Part shown: positions 17,472 to 27,116 of the stretch, piece by piece | Numbering within the stretch: the first letter of the stretch is position 1 | How the letters are laid out: every line of letters begins with the position of its first letter | NCBI GenBank assembly: GCA_963766175.1 | Contig: CAVXZE010000021.1 | Location: forward strand, 649,216 to 713,215 | Reading direction: 5' to 3' | DNA: 64,000 bases | Source of the DNA: CAVXZE01 sp963766175 | GTDB taxonomy: Bacteria; Myxococcota_A; UBA9160; UBA6930 | Notes under the pieces: generated by a model | Told to the model about the DNA's origin: nothing | Databases searched by the model: none | What the model saw: only the letters and a program-made list of their open reading frames with translations | Made by a program: the position numbers and the translations under genes

Positions 17472-17754
17472 CGGATACTCCCTCTCCTTGTCGAAATCTC
17501 GACTTGGCATCCACCCACGATTCAATAGCGTGTGGCGCGATCTTCCGCCGGCGGTCCGGTGTCGATTGTCGAGCGCGTCACGGGAACGATCATGGACAAT
17601 CGCGAGAGGTTGATGTGCGCCGAAACTAGAGACGTCGGTCCGGTGCGCGGCCGCGATGGTGTCAGCCCGCGCCTACAGCGGCCGCGCCGGCCCTCCGAAA
17701 GATGGAGGAGCCGGGAGCTCTCCCGGATCGGGTGAGAGAGCGGAGAAGGACTGC

Positions 17755-18105
17755 GTGATCGAAGGCTTCATCGTGCTCGGAATCGGCGGCCTGCTGTGGG
17801 TGGGCTACTGGTCCGTCAATGCCGCGCCGGAGATGGTCTTCATGAGCGGCCTCTGGCTCGTCGGCTCCGGCTTCGCCTTCGGAGTGCCGGCCGGGCTCCT
17901 CTATCACGTCTTCCTCTACCACGCCCTGCGCAGCGCGGACGCCCTGCCCCGGGGCTGGTGGATCCAGCCGACCGCGCTGCATCACCTCATCCCACCCTCC
18001 CATCGCTTCCGCGTGCTGGGCTGGTGCTACGCCGGCGCCCTGGGCTTCTTCGTGATCGTGATCGGACTTCCGATGGTCGCAATCGGCGCCTGGCGGATCG
18101 GCTAG
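17755..18105 (+). CDS. Small integral membrane protein
   Basis: A 116-residue protein with GTG start at 17755 behind GGAGAAGGA. Three or four hydrophobic helices are visible (IVLGIGGLLWVGYWSV, LWLVGSGFAFGVPAGLLYHV, the last ALGFFVIVIGLPMVAIGAW), with a conserved-looking stretch LPRGWWIQPTALHHLIPP between the last two. No family is recognised. Its stop overlaps the stop of the acyl-CoA synthetase on the other strand, so the two genes converge with no spacer. Confidence 0.65.
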   Translation: MIEGFIVLGIGGLLWVGYWSVNAAPEMVFMSGLWLVGSGFAFGVPAGLLYHVFLYHALRSADALPRGWWIQPTALHHLIPPSHRFRVLGWCYAGALGFFVIVIGLPMVAIGAWRIG

Positions 18106-19733
18106 GAGGGGCAGTCGAGACCGAGCGACGTCCGGGCGTGCTCCTTGGCCCACGCGTAGTCGGCCTTTCCGTTGGGGGCGCGGCGAACCACGTCGACGAG
18201 CAGGATCCGCTTGGGGAGCTTGTAGCTCGCCAGGTGACCGCGGGAGCTGGCGAGAATCTCGGCTTCCTCCGCCGATTCGCCCGTCCGCAACGACGCCACG
18301 GCGGTGACCGCCTCTCCAAACTTCTCGTCGGGCACCCCGACCACCAGGCAGTCGTAGACGGCGGGATGCAGCTTGACGGCCTCTTCGACCTCCTCCGGGT
18401 AGATCTTCTCGCCACCCGAGTTGATGCAGGCCGAGCCGCGTCCGAGCAGCGTGATCGAGCCATCCGCCTCCACCGTCGCAAAGTCGCCGGGAAAGGCGTA
18501 GCGCACTCCGTTCACCGTCCGGAAGGTGCGGGCGCTCTTCTCGGGGTCCTTGTAGTAGCCGAGTGGAACGACCCCGGTGTGCGCCAGCATGCCCACCTCT
18601 CCGGATCCTGGCTCGACCTCGCGGTCGTCCTCGGTGAAGACCTTGCCCGCCTCGCTGAGCTGAAACTTCGCCGTACCCGGCGCGAGCTCGCGCGTGGTGA
18701 TGTTCTGGCCCATGGCGCCCTCGGAAGAGCCCATGATGTCGATCAGCGCCATCTCGTTTCGCTCCAGCAACGCCTGCTTGACCGATGAGGTCCACATCAC
18801 GCCGGAGGAGACGATCAGCTTCACCGACGAGATGTCATAGGGCTCTCCGCGCGCTTCCGCCTCCTCCAGCGCGCGCAGCATCGGCTTGGCGAAGGCATCC
18901 CCCACGATCACGATGTCGGTCACCCTCTCGCGCTGGACGGTCTGCCAAAGCCGGTGCGCGTCGAAGGAGATGCCCTCCATGCTGACGTGCGTGCCCCCCA
19001 TGTTGAAGGTCACGAAGCCACCCAGCCAGAGTCCCGTCCCGTGCATCAGGGGACAGGCGGTGAGCGTCACGGGAGCATTGTCCATCTCATGGATCGTGCG
19101 GATGTTCGCCACCACGCTCTCGGCCGTCTCGGGAAAGGGCACACCATGAAAGACGTGCCCCAGCATCAAGCCTGCGGTGAAGGCGCCGACGTCGTACATC
19201 ACCCCTTTCGGCATGCCCGTCGTGCCGCCGGTGTAGAGCATGTAAAGTCCGTCTTCGGCTCGACGGGTGCGCTCGGCCGGTTCGTTGCTGGAAATCAGAT
19301 CCTCGTAGCGGAGCGCACCATCGACGTGCGGCGAGCCGTCGTCGATCTGGACGATCTCCCGCAGCTGGGGGAGCCGGTCCACCACCTTGGCCACCCGCTC
19401 GCCCAGCGCGCCGTGGAAAAAGAGCACCTCGGCGTCCGCGTTGTCGAGCAGGTAGACCAGCTCCTCCTCGAGGTATCGGTAGCTGGTGTTGATCGGAACC
19501 GCGCCAAGCTTGAAGGCCGCGAAGCATCCCTCCAGATATTCGTTGCCGTTGTGGAGGTACTGCGCCACTTTCGTGTCCGAACCGACACCGAGTTGCTGGA
19601 GCGCCCGGGCCAGGCGCGCCGCCCGATCGTCGAACTCGCGCCAGGTCCTCCGCAACTCACCGTGGACCAGCGCGAGCCGATCGGGAACCATGTCCGCGGC
19701 CGCTTCCCAGACCGTCGCGAAGTGCATCTGCAT
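18102..19733 (-). CDS. Acyl-CoA synthetase (AMP-binding family)
   Basis: A 543-residue adenylate-forming ligase. The P-loop is MLYTGGTTGMPKG near residue 160, a Thr/Gly variant of the usual YTSGTTG. Further motifs are IMGSSEGAMG (A5), PGDFATVEADG with the A7 Asp, LGRGSACINSGGEKIYPEEVE (A8 hinge) and the C-terminal PNGKADYAWAKE with the catalytic Lys. It matches FadD-type enzymes for long or ring-bearing acids, as used in steroid side-chain breakdown. ATG at 19733 after GGAGGAGAGCC is chosen; another ATG follows two codons later. The substrate cannot be read from sequence. Confidence 0.88.
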   Translation of the reverse strand: MQMHFATVWEAAADMVPDRLALVHGELRRTWREFDDRAARLARALQQLGVGSDTKVAQYLHNGNEYLEGCFAAFKLGAVPINTSYRYLEEELVYLLDNADAEVLFFHGALGERVAKVVDRLPQLREIVQIDDGSPHVDGALRYEDLISSNEPAERTRRAEDGLYMLYTGGTTGMPKGVMYDVGAFTAGLMLGHVFHGVPFPETAESVVANIRTIHEMDNAPVTLTACPLMHGTGLWLGGFVTFNMGGTHVSMEGISFDAHRLWQTVQRERVTDIVIVGDAFAKPMLRALEEAEARGEPYDISSVKLIVSSGVMWTSSVKQALLERNEMALIDIMGSSEGAMGQNITTRELAPGTAKFQLSEAGKVFTEDDREVEPGSGEVGMLAHTGVVPLGYYKDPEKSARTFRTVNGVRYAFPGDFATVEADGSITLLGRGSACINSGGEKIYPEEVEEAVKLHPAVYDCLVVGVPDEKFGEAVTAVASLRTGESAEEAEILASSRGHLASYKLPKRILLVDVVRRAPNGKADYAWAKEHARTSLGLDCPS

Positions 19734-19846
19734 CGCTGGCTCTCCTCCCGCAGGATCGAGCCAGTATCCCCGATCGGCGGTCCCGAAGTCACCGGAAATC
19801 TGGCGGTCTCGGGCGCCCACGATCGCGAGCTGGCGAGAAATGCGGG

Positions 19847-21022
19847 CTAGCGCTGCGCGGGGGTCACCTGCGCGACGACCACCCGGTCGGGCTCGCCGTC
19901 ACTTTCTTGCAGGGATTCGAGGGGTGAGAGACCGGAGCAGAGCTTCTCGAGCGCGCGCTTCTGGCTGTCCGAGACAGAGTTGAAGATCAGCGCCATGCCG
20001 TTCTCGCCGTCGTCGCGCGCGACCGTCGCCTCGATGACCACGGGCTCCTCGCGCCGGCCGGCGTAGAGGGCGAGGGTGACCTCCGTGCCCACTTCCAGTC
20101 CCTCGTGTTCGACGATGCGAACGCCCCCGATGGAGAGGTCGCGCCCCAGTGCAGTCTGGGTGGCGTCCATGTCGTCGAAGTTCAGGACGTCGACCCGCCG
20201 CGGATACTCCCAGCGCGGACGACGCTGGGGAGCCGCTCCCGGGGCGGCCTCCGCCTGAGCCGGCGACTCCTGGGCTCCGGCCGACGCGGCGGGATCCCCC
20301 GGCGGTCGCTCGGCCAGCGGCGTGACACGAGTGCCGATCTGCTCTCCGCTCACGAGCCTGTCGACCTGCTCCCGCGCCTCGGCGTCGAGGTCCTCGAATC
20401 GAACCAGGATGGAGAAGGCGGGCTGGCCCGCGGGGGCCTCGCCCTCCGCACAGCGCACCACCGGGCCCTGGAGCTCGAGCTTCTTCTTTCCACCGAGTGA
20501 CTCGGGGAGAACGATCTGCATGAGCGTACCCGGCGCAACCTCGCGAGGGGAGAAGATGCGGCAGGTGCCGGAGGTGAGCTCGACCAGCTTTCCCTGCTCG
20601 AGCTCGGCATCGACCGCACCGCAGTGGATCCGATCGCCGAGAGGAAGCCGCAGCTGCTTTCGCCGATTCGGACCGCGGTACAGAAGCTGGAGCAGGAAGA
20701 GACGCAGGGACTCCTGGTCAAGGGCCGCGTGGACGAGGTAGTGGACCCCGAGCTCCCGCAGGCGTTGGCGCAGCGGCAGGAAATCCTGGCCGTGCACGCA
20801 CACCCAGACGGGGTCGACTGGGTCGTCTTCGCTCGACTCCAGCTGCGGCATCTCCAGGGTTCGTTCACAGGATGAGATCAACACATCGCGCGGCTTCTCG
20901 ATCACGCCCCGGATCTGCCGGTTCTGGAGGCGAACGTAGTCGACGCTGAGCCGCTTGAGCATGCGGTGGACGTGGTCGAGCTCCCCGTCGTCGAGGAGAA
21001 GCACTGAGGGTGCAGAACTCAT
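19847..21022 (-). CDS. Protein with two PilZ domains and a receiver-like N-terminus
   Basis: A 391-residue cytoplasmic protein. Residues 1-110 resemble a response-regulator fold (PSVLLLDDGELDHVHRML, then VWVCVHGQDFLP) but without a clear phosphorylation site. The first PilZ domain starts near RRKQLRLPLGDRI and lacks the DxSxxG element. A Pro/Ala-rich linker follows, then a second PilZ domain with the complete c-di-GMP signature: PRRVDVLNF preceded by RWEY, and GRDLSIGGVRIV. It likely responds to c-di-GMP through the second domain, with output such as motility or exopolysaccharide control. ATG at 21022 is used. Confidence 0.8.
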   Translation of the reverse strand: MSSAPSVLLLDDGELDHVHRMLKRLSVDYVRLQNRQIRGVIEKPRDVLISSCERTLEMPQLESSEDDPVDPVWVCVHGQDFLPLRQRLRELGVHYLVHAALDQESLRLFLLQLLYRGPNRRKQLRLPLGDRIHCGAVDAELEQGKLVELTSGTCRIFSPREVAPGTLMQIVLPESLGGKKKLELQGPVVRCAEGEAPAGQPAFSILVRFEDLDAEAREQVDRLVSGEQIGTRVTPLAERPPGDPAASAGAQESPAQAEAAPGAAPQRRPRWEYPRRVDVLNFDDMDATQTALGRDLSIGGVRIVEHEGLEVGTEVTLALYAGRREEPVVIEATVARDDGENGMALIFNSVSDSQKRALEKLCSGLSPLESLQESDGEPDRVVVAQVTPAQR

Positions 21023-21163
21023 CCTACGACGGTTCGGCCATCCCGGGCCTCCGCTGTAGGAATTTTCGCACACCGCACCCAAACCTCGATGCGTCGGGTG
21101 GTTGGGGAGCTTCTTGCACCCGGACGAATGGCACCGTCACCGTCCCCTGGCATTCGGACCTTC

Positions 21164-21425
21164 TCAGTCGGCGTCCGGCGCGTCGCTCGGCTTGAGCTTC
21201 CACGGCTGGATGTTGCGGGCCCGGGCGTCGCGAGGCAGCACCTCGTCGGCATCCCCGTCGGTCTCGCGGCCCGCGAACGTCTCGTCACCACCCCCGAGAT
21301 CGGCGCCGGCGCAGAAGGCGCGTCCGGCGCCCGCCACCAGCCTCCTCTTGCCGCCGAGCGCACGCCCCAAGCTGCGAGAGAAAGAGGGACGCCTGGGCGG
21401 GCCTGCGGAACTCGAAGAATTTCAC
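21164..21425 (-). pseudogene. Small gene broken by one indel in a G run
   Basis: A GTG at 21425 opens KFFEFRRPAQASLFLSQLG; adding or dropping one base in the following GGGG joins it to RALGGKRRLVAGAGRAFCAG and a polar tail ending PWKLKPSDAPDAD at the stop 21164. The two halves read as one 86-residue basic-then-acidic protein. If the frameshift is real, only a 68-residue product from TTG would be possible. No family is recognised. Confidence 0.4.
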
Positions 21426-21538
21426 CGGAGGATAACACCTCGTCTCCTCGAGCCGCCGGAGCACGCAGCTCCCAGTCACGAACGCCGCCCCGGGAGACTT
21501 CGTGTATCCTCGCTGTACGAAGCAGCGAGGAAGGCCGC

Positions 21539-21889
21539 ATGAGTGAACCGAGTCGTGAGCGATCGAAAGGTGCCCTGGAGCCGGCCACGCCCACCCGCCT
21601 GGCCGATCTGCTCGACTACGCCCCGGGCGCGGTGGTGAGTCGGACGCTGGTCAAGTCCAAGGCCGGAACCCTCACTGTCTTCGCATTCGACCAGGGCGAG
21701 GAGCTGAGCGAGCACACGACGCCCTTCGACGCCCACGTTCAGGTGCTCGAGGGCCGCGCAGAGCTGGTCATCGGCGGAGAATCCGTCTTGCCGCAGGCCG
21801 GTGAGACGGTGCTGATGCCCGCCGACGTTCCCCACGCCGTCAAGGCGATCGAGCCCTTCAAGATGCTGCTGATCCTGATTCGGGGGTAG
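21539..21889 (+). CDS. Cupin-domain protein
   Basis: A 116-residue single-domain cupin. Motif 1 is GEELSEHTTPFDAHVQVLEG and motif 2 is AGETVLMPADVPHAVKA, with two or three His/Glu metal ligands present. Such small cupins bind metal and may act as a sensor, isomerase or dioxygenase; no specific job can be named. Ribosome site GAGGAAGG precedes the ATG, and the frame open before it is noise. It sits 100 bp before the MMPL transporter gene and may share its promoter. Confidence 0.8.
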   Translation: MSEPSRERSKGALEPATPTRLADLLDYAPGAVVSRTLVKSKAGTLTVFAFDQGEELSEHTTPFDAHVQVLEGRAELVIGGESVLPQAGETVLMPADVPHAVKAIEPFKMLLILIRG

Positions 21890-21990
21890 CGGCGAGACCC
21901 TCCAGGCGTTGCGCGACCCACTCCCATCGCTTGGTTGCCGACCTGGCCCGCGCCCTTTGCCGGGAATCTTCCCCCGGGTAGAATGCGTCA

Positions 21991-24516
21991 ATGCTCCCGC
22001 TCGCTGCACGGCTGTACGATGCCTATCACCGCCTGATCCTGACTCGGCCGCGGAGCACGCTGGCCGTCCTCCTGGCGCTGCTCGCCTTCTTCTCGTACCA
22101 CGCCAAGGACTTCGGGCTCGACGCCTCGGCCGACTCCCTGATGCTGGAGGACGACAAGGATCTCCAGCTGTATCGCCAGCTCGATACTCGCTACCCGTCC
22201 CTCTCTCTCCTGATCGTCACCTACACCCCCTCCGGTAACCTGTTCTCGGACGACTCCCTCTCGCACCTGGCACGCCTGCGAGACGAGCTCCGCTCACTCG
22301 ACGAGGTCGACTCCGTCCTCAGTATTCTCGACGCCCCACTGGTGAAGAGCTCGGACGTTCCGCTTCAGGAGATGGCGGACAAGGTTCAGACGTTGGAGTC
22401 CCCGACGGCCGACCGCGAGCGCGCCATCGAAGAGCTGACCGAAAGCCCCATCTATCAGGACCTGATCATCAGCCGCGACCGTCAGACCGCCGCCGTGCTG
22501 GTCAACCTGAAATCGGACCCGAAGTACTCGGATCTGCAACGGGCGCGGAACGAGCTTCTGATCAAGAAGGGGGCGGGCGAGCTCGACGCCGAAGGACGCC
22601 GCCAGCTGGCGGCGATCTCCGCCCCATACGAGAGGACTCGCGACGCGCAGGGCGATCGCTACCACAGGATCATCCGGGAGGTCCGGTCGATCATCGACGG
22701 ATACAGGCAGTACGCCACCGTGCATCTGGGCGGAATGCCGATGATCGGCGACGACATGATCACCTTCGTCAGGAATGATCTGATCGTATTCGGCGCCAGC
22801 GTATTCGTGTTCCTGGTATTCGTTCTGACCGTGATCTTTCGAAGGGTTCGCTGGGTGCTGCTCCCGCTGCTGAGCTGCTTCTACGCGAGCGTGGTGATGA
22901 TGGGGATCCTCGGCCTGATCGGCTGGGACGTCACCGTAATCTCGTCGAACTTCCTGGCGCTGATGTTGATCATCACGATCTCCATGAACATTCACCTGGC
23001 GGTGAGGTACACCCAGCTGCTCCGGGACATGCCCGATGAAAGTCAGGTCGGACTGGTCTCGACCACGCTCAGTAGAATGGTCTGGCCGTGTCTGTACACG
23101 GCCCTCACCACCATCATCGGCTTCAGCTCGCTGGTGCTGAGCAACATCAAGCCGGTAAGAGACTTCGGCTGGATGATGAGCATCGGCCTGGCGGTGGCCT
23201 TCGTCACCTCCTTCTCACTGTTCCCGGCCGTTCTGATGCTGCTCGAGAAGCCCAAGGCCGAGCGCCCGAGCCGAATGCAAGTCCCGCTGACGGCGGCGCT
23301 CGCCCGCCTGACCGAGCGGCGCGGCAGCGCGATCCTGGTGATCGCGGTGCTGCTGGCCATCGTGAGCGGGGTGGGGATCTCGCGGCTCACCGTCGAGAAC
23401 TGCTTCATCAACTACTTCCGGAAGGACACGGAGATCTATCGGGGAATGAAGCTGATCGATGACAAGCTGGGAGGCACCACTCCATTACAGGTTCTCCTGA
23501 AATTCAACGCGGACCCTGTCGAGGCTGATGAAGAGGCCGTCTCCAACGATGAGGACTACGAGGACTACGACGACGAGTGGGATCTCGATGTCGCCAACGA
23601 TCCCTCCTACTGGTTCACCCCGTTCAAGGTGAACCGGATCAAGGATGTCCACGACTATCTGGATGGCCTGCCGGAGGTCGGCAAGGTCTTGTCGCTCGCA
23701 TCGCTGATCCGCGTCGCAGAAGAGCTCAACGACGGCAAGGAGTTCGACACCCAGGAGATGGGGCTTCTCTACAAGAAGCTGCCGGAAGAGATCAAGGGGC
23801 CCCTGATCGATCCCTACTTCTCATTCGAGTACAACGAATCCCGGATCCTGCTGCGGATTCTCGACTCGACCGAGGGGCTGCGCAGGAAGCAGCTCCTGGA
23901 GAAGATTCGGGCCGGTCTGCACGACCAGTTGGAGCTCACCGAGCACGACGTTCAGCTGGCCGGGACTCTGGTCATGTACAACAACATGCTCCAGAGCCTG
24001 TACACGTCCCAGATATCGAGCGTGGGGATGGTGATGGTGGCGATCTCCATCATGTTCCTCGTCCTGTTTCGCTCCGTGTCCCTCGCCATCATCGGCATCC
24101 TCCCCAACCTCCTGGCCGCCGCCATCGTCCTCGGCTTGATGGGCCTCCTGGGGATTCCCCTGGACGTGATGACGATCATGATCGCGGCCATCACGATCGG
24201 AATCGCGGTGGACAACGGCATCCACTACATCTACCGGTTCCGGGAGGAATTCCGCAAGAGTGGCGACTACGGGGAGACCCTGCGCATCTGTCACGCGAAC
24301 ATCGGAAGAGCGATCTTCTACACCTCGACGACCATCATCTTCGGCTTCTCGATCCTGATGCTCTCGAACTTCTTCCCCACCATCTACTTCGGGTCCTTGA
24401 CGGGACTCGCCATGCTGATCGCCCTGCTCGGCGCCCTGACGCTGTTGCCGAAGCTGATCCTGGTCTGGAGACCCTTCGGTCGCCGCAGTAGCGAGCCGGG
24501 GGAGAATGCAGGCTGA
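21991..24516 (+). CDS. MMPL/RND-superfamily transporter
   Basis: An 841-residue inner-membrane protein with the two-half RND layout. Each half has one helix, a large periplasmic loop, then a five-helix block. The first block includes WVLLPLLSCFYASVVMMG and LALMLIITISMNIHLAVRY; the second has IMIAAITIGIAVDNGIHYIY, the usual D-containing SSD/MMPL motif. An acidic insert (DEDYEDYDDEWD) lies in the second loop. Relatives export lipids such as hopanoids or act with outer-membrane lipid partners. No membrane-fusion or outer-membrane gene is next to it. Confidence 0.85.
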   Translation: MLPLAARLYDAYHRLILTRPRSTLAVLLALLAFFSYHAKDFGLDASADSLMLEDDKDLQLYRQLDTRYPSLSLLIVTYTPSGNLFSDDSLSHLARLRDELRSLDEVDSVLSILDAPLVKSSDVPLQEMADKVQTLESPTADRERAIEELTESPIYQDLIISRDRQTAAVLVNLKSDPKYSDLQRARNELLIKKGAGELDAEGRRQLAAISAPYERTRDAQGDRYHRIIREVRSIIDGYRQYATVHLGGMPMIGDDMITFVRNDLIVFGASVFVFLVFVLTVIFRRVRWVLLPLLSCFYASVVMMGILGLIGWDVTVISSNFLALMLIITISMNIHLAVRYTQLLRDMPDESQVGLVSTTLSRMVWPCLYTALTTIIGFSSLVLSNIKPVRDFGWMMSIGLAVAFVTSFSLFPAVLMLLEKPKAERPSRMQVPLTAALARLTERRGSAILVIAVLLAIVSGVGISRLTVENCFINYFRKDTEIYRGMKLIDDKLGGTTPLQVLLKFNADPVEADEEAVSNDEDYEDYDDEWDLDVANDPSYWFTPFKVNRIKDVHDYLDGLPEVGKVLSLASLIRVAEELNDGKEFDTQEMGLLYKKLPEEIKGPLIDPYFSFEYNESRILLRILDSTEGLRRKQLLEKIRAGLHDQLELTEHDVQLAGTLVMYNNMLQSLYTSQISSVGMVMVAISIMFLVLFRSVSLAIIGILPNLLAAAIVLGLMGLLGIPLDVMTIMIAAITIGIAVDNGIHYIYRFREEFRKSGDYGETLRICHANIGRAIFYTSTTIIFGFSILMLSNFFPTIYFGSLTGLAMLIALLGALTLLPKLILVWRPFGRRSSEPGENAG

Positions 24517-24520
24517 CGCC

Positions 24521-25135
24521 TCAGGACCTCGAGCGATTCCAGTGCGAATCGCGCCAGATCTTGCGCCACTCCTCGCGAGTGGCCTGCACATCCTCGGGGA
24601 CGTTCTCTCCGTAGCTCAATGCGTCCAGGAACGGCATGATGTCCTTGAGCTTTCCCTCGATCAGACAGCACGCGCCCGGACGGCTGGGCTTTCCGACGTA
24701 CTCCCAGTGATACCGGTGAATCAGGGTATCGATCCGTATGAACCGGTCCGAATGGGTCCGTGCGCGCGGGAACTCTCGCACGTACTCCTCGAGAAAGGGC
24801 TTCATCCCTCCGGCATGGAGATGCTTGTACTTGATCGTCTTCTTGTAGGCCTGCTTCGGGCATCTCCACCCGCAATTCCTGCACTCGAGCTCCTCGTCGC
24901 GCCAGGTCGTGAACTCCACCAGGGAATCGCAGCTCGGACAGCGCGCGCCGCGTCCCTGGCTGGTGTCCGTTGCGGTCAGGACGCTCTCGCAACGCGCAAG
25001 GAGCGCGAAGCCGACCTCGTCGATCAGCTCCTCATCCACGATGCCCTTTCCCATGCTCGTGTAGAGCCGCCTGATCTTCGGCTTGCTCACGCGCGGCGAC
25101 CAGACGGGAAGCTGGATCTCGGTTCCTTCCTTCAT
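24521..25135 (-). CDS. Protein with a four-cysteine zinc ribbon
   Basis: A 204-residue protein starting MKEGTEIQLPVWSP at 25135 after AAGGCAAGGGG. Around residues 70-95 CPSCDSLVEF and ELECRNCGWRCP form a zinc ribbon. The following region is rich in aromatic and basic residues (YKHLHAGGMKPFLEEYV, RIDTLIHRYHWEYVG, CLIEGKLKDIM) and reads like an HNH-less DNA-associated domain, though no catalytic motif is visible. No family is recognised. It converges with the transporter gene, four bp between stops. Confidence 0.65.
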   Translation of the reverse strand: MKEGTEIQLPVWSPRVSKPKIRRLYTSMGKGIVDEELIDEVGFALLARCESVLTATDTSQGRGARCPSCDSLVEFTTWRDEELECRNCGWRCPKQAYKKTIKYKHLHAGGMKPFLEEYVREFPRARTHSDRFIRIDTLIHRYHWEYVGKPSRPGACCLIEGKLKDIMPFLDALSYGENVPEDVQATREEWRKIWRDSHWNRSRS

Positions 25136-25333
25136 GGCCCCTTGCCTTCCGCCTGGCCCGGAGAAGGTGGACCGGAGACCTCGGGCCGTGAGCCCGCCCT
25201 TGCGGCGGTCGACACCGTCACCACGAGACCTCCGATCCGACCCAAAGGTATCCACGCGGCACTCCGGCTTCAAACGCCTCTTCCATCCGATCGTCGCGAT
25301 GAGCCGCGGGAAAGGTCCCGATGCGAGAGCCGC

Positions 25334-26056
25334 TCAAAGACCGCTCAGGTAACGCGTCCCACCCAGGCTGCGCACCTCCTCCTGGATCTCGCCGGCTCGC
25401 TTCCGCACGTAGTCGGAGGGGCGGCTCGGCGACATTCGCCTGGGACTCGGGAGCACGGCCGCCAGCAGCGCCGCGTCCTCGGGGGTGAGCTCTGCGGCTC
25501 TCTTGTCGAGGAGCAGCTCACTTGCGGCGCCCGCCCCGAAGACGCCGGGCCCAAACTCGGCGACGTTCAGGTAGACCTCCAGGATCCGGCGTTTCGGCCA
25601 GAGGCCTTCGATCAGCGCGGTCAAATAGGCCTCCAGCCCCTTGCGGAAGAGGCTGCGTTCGCGCCAGAGGAACAGGTTCTTTGCCACCTGTTGGGAAATC
25701 GTGCTGGCTCCGCGCGGCCGGCTGAAGCGGTCCCGGACGGCCTTCGAGATCGACTCGAAATCGAAGCCGTGGTGCGAGGGGAACTTCTGGTCCTCCGCCG
25801 CGACCACCGCGATGGCGAGTTGGGGCGAGATCTCCTCCCAGGAGAGCCACCGCTGGTAGACCGTCACATCCCCCGCCTCGTCCGCATCGATCTGCGCGCG
25901 CACGATGAACGCAGTCGTCGGCGGTGCAATCCAGCGCCACGGGAGCACCAGCACCACACCGAGCAGCCCCACCAGGACCACCAGATTGAGGAGCAACCGC
26001 CAGAAGCGCCGCTTCCAGGTAGCTCTTCGGATTCTTCTGCTTCGCCGACGACTCAA
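25334..26056 (-). CDS. mtgA: Monofunctional peptidoglycan glycosyltransferase
   Basis: A 240-residue GT51 enzyme that polymerises lipid II into glycan strands at the outer face of the inner membrane. One N-terminal helix (LLLNLVVLVGLLGVVLVL) anchors it. The catalytic Glu is in VVAAEDQKFPSHHGFD; the other family motifs GASTISQQVAKNLFLW and RILEVYLNVAEFG follow. Length agrees with MtgA. The start is TTG at 26056, the only candidate before the basic leader and helix. Confidence 0.9.
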   Translation of the reverse strand: MSRRRSRRIRRATWKRRFWRLLLNLVVLVGLLGVVLVLPWRWIAPPTTAFIVRAQIDADEAGDVTVYQRWLSWEEISPQLAIAVVAAEDQKFPSHHGFDFESISKAVRDRFSRPRGASTISQQVAKNLFLWRERSLFRKGLEAYLTALIEGLWPKRRILEVYLNVAEFGPGVFGAGAASELLLDKRAAELTPEDAALLAAVLPSPRRMSPSRPSDYVRKRAGEIQEEVRSLGGTRYLSGL

Positions 26057-26125
26057 GCTGCGGTTCCCGTGGACTGGCTGGATCTTCTACCATGAAGGTG
26101 GCCGATCGGAGCCGGGGAGTCATCC

Positions 26126-26224
26126 GTGCAGAAGGGACCGTTGCTCGGCCAGGGACTGACGACCCAGGAGGAGGACCGGGCGATCGCGATGATCGACGCC
26201 GCGCTCGGGACTCGGGCCTCCTGA
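26126..26224 (+). CDS. Possible 32-residue small ORF
   Basis: GTG at 26126 follows GGGGAG at good distance and opens a short helix-forming peptide (LTTQEEDRAIAMIDAALG) to TGA at 26222-26224. It fills the gap between mtgA and the ester-cyclase-like gene. It may also be the tail of a lost gene. There is no independent support. Confidence 0.25.
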   Translation: MQKGPLLGQGLTTQEEDRAIAMIDAALGTRAS

Positions 26225-26262
26225 GCGCGAATCCAAGCCTCGGGCTGGCTCCTCCCGGTAGC

Positions 26263-26970
26263 TCAGCCGGCTGCGTTGAGAATGTCTCGCAGACCAATCG
26301 ACAGCGCGAGAAAGGCGACCGTCGCGATCGCTCCCAGCGCCAGGCCGAGCACCAGTCTCGCGGACCCTTCGCTCTTCGACCGGGCAATCCGGCGGTATGT
26401 CAGTAGCGCAACGGCGGCGAGGAGTACCGCGATCACCCCGCCGACCAGGTAGGCGACCATGCCGATGACACCGGTCACGCCGAGCTGGCTCATGATCGCC
26501 GAGGCGTCGATGTAGTTGAGAGCGCCGATGACCTGGCCGTCCTGGATCTCCAGAATCGTGCAGCCGGAGAACGATACGGGGCGATTGGTTGGAGGCAGGG
26601 GAATCTGCGGGTGGCGCCCCGTATGCGTGCCCGCGATGCGCCAGCCGGCCGCCAGGTGATCGCCGTCCGCCACCAGGCGATCCACGCTCGCGACGTAATC
26701 GGGGAACGCCTCCCGGGTCGCGCGGATCACCTCCACTTCGACCGAGGGGCCTTTGCCTTCGGCGGGCCGTCCATTCACGACACTCTGAAACTCGGGAGAG
26801 AAGAGGCGATCCATCTGGTCGTAGTCGCCCGTGTTCTCGGCGTCGATCAGGCGCTGATACAGCTCCAGATTCCGCTGCTCGGTGGGTGTCTGCTCGGCCC
26901 GCGCGGTGACCGCGAGCGACCCCAGGATCAGTAGACCCGCAATCGCACCGATCGGTCGAATCGAACGCAC
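26263..26970 (-). CDS. SnoaL-like ester cyclase with signal peptide and C-terminal membrane helices
   Basis: A 235-residue protein with GTG start. Residues 1-24 form a signal peptide (IAGLLILGSLAVTARA). About residues 28-150 form an NTF2/SnoaL fold: LYQRLIDAENTGDYDQMDRLF, TREAFPDYVASVDRLVADGD, WRIAGTHTG and the family end INAQDGQVIGAL-like IQDGQVIGALNYID. Two transmembrane helices close the protein (VAYLVGGVIAVLLAAVALL and GLALGAIATVAFLALSI). The fold is common, and the membrane tail is an unusual addition. Substrate is unknown; the active domain should face the periplasm. Confidence 0.75.
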   Translation of the reverse strand: MRSIRPIGAIAGLLILGSLAVTARAEQTPTEQRNLELYQRLIDAENTGDYDQMDRLFSPEFQSVVNGRPAEGKGPSVEVEVIRATREAFPDYVASVDRLVADGDHLAAGWRIAGTHTGRHPQIPLPPTNRPVSFSGCTILEIQDGQVIGALNYIDASAIMSQLGVTGVIGMVAYLVGGVIAVLLAAVALLTYRRIARSKSEGSARLVLGLALGAIATVAFLALSIGLRDILNAAG

Positions 26971-27116
26971 TCGTCCCCCTCCCCTTCCAGACCTGATTCC
27001 GTATCTCCGGAAACTTCAGCCAAGCTCCGGCATCCATTCTGCGGGGTCCGGGGGGTGCGCGGCAAGGGCCCCTCCCAGTGCTCTTCGGCGCAGAGAAAGA
27101 CACGCGGGGTCGACCG

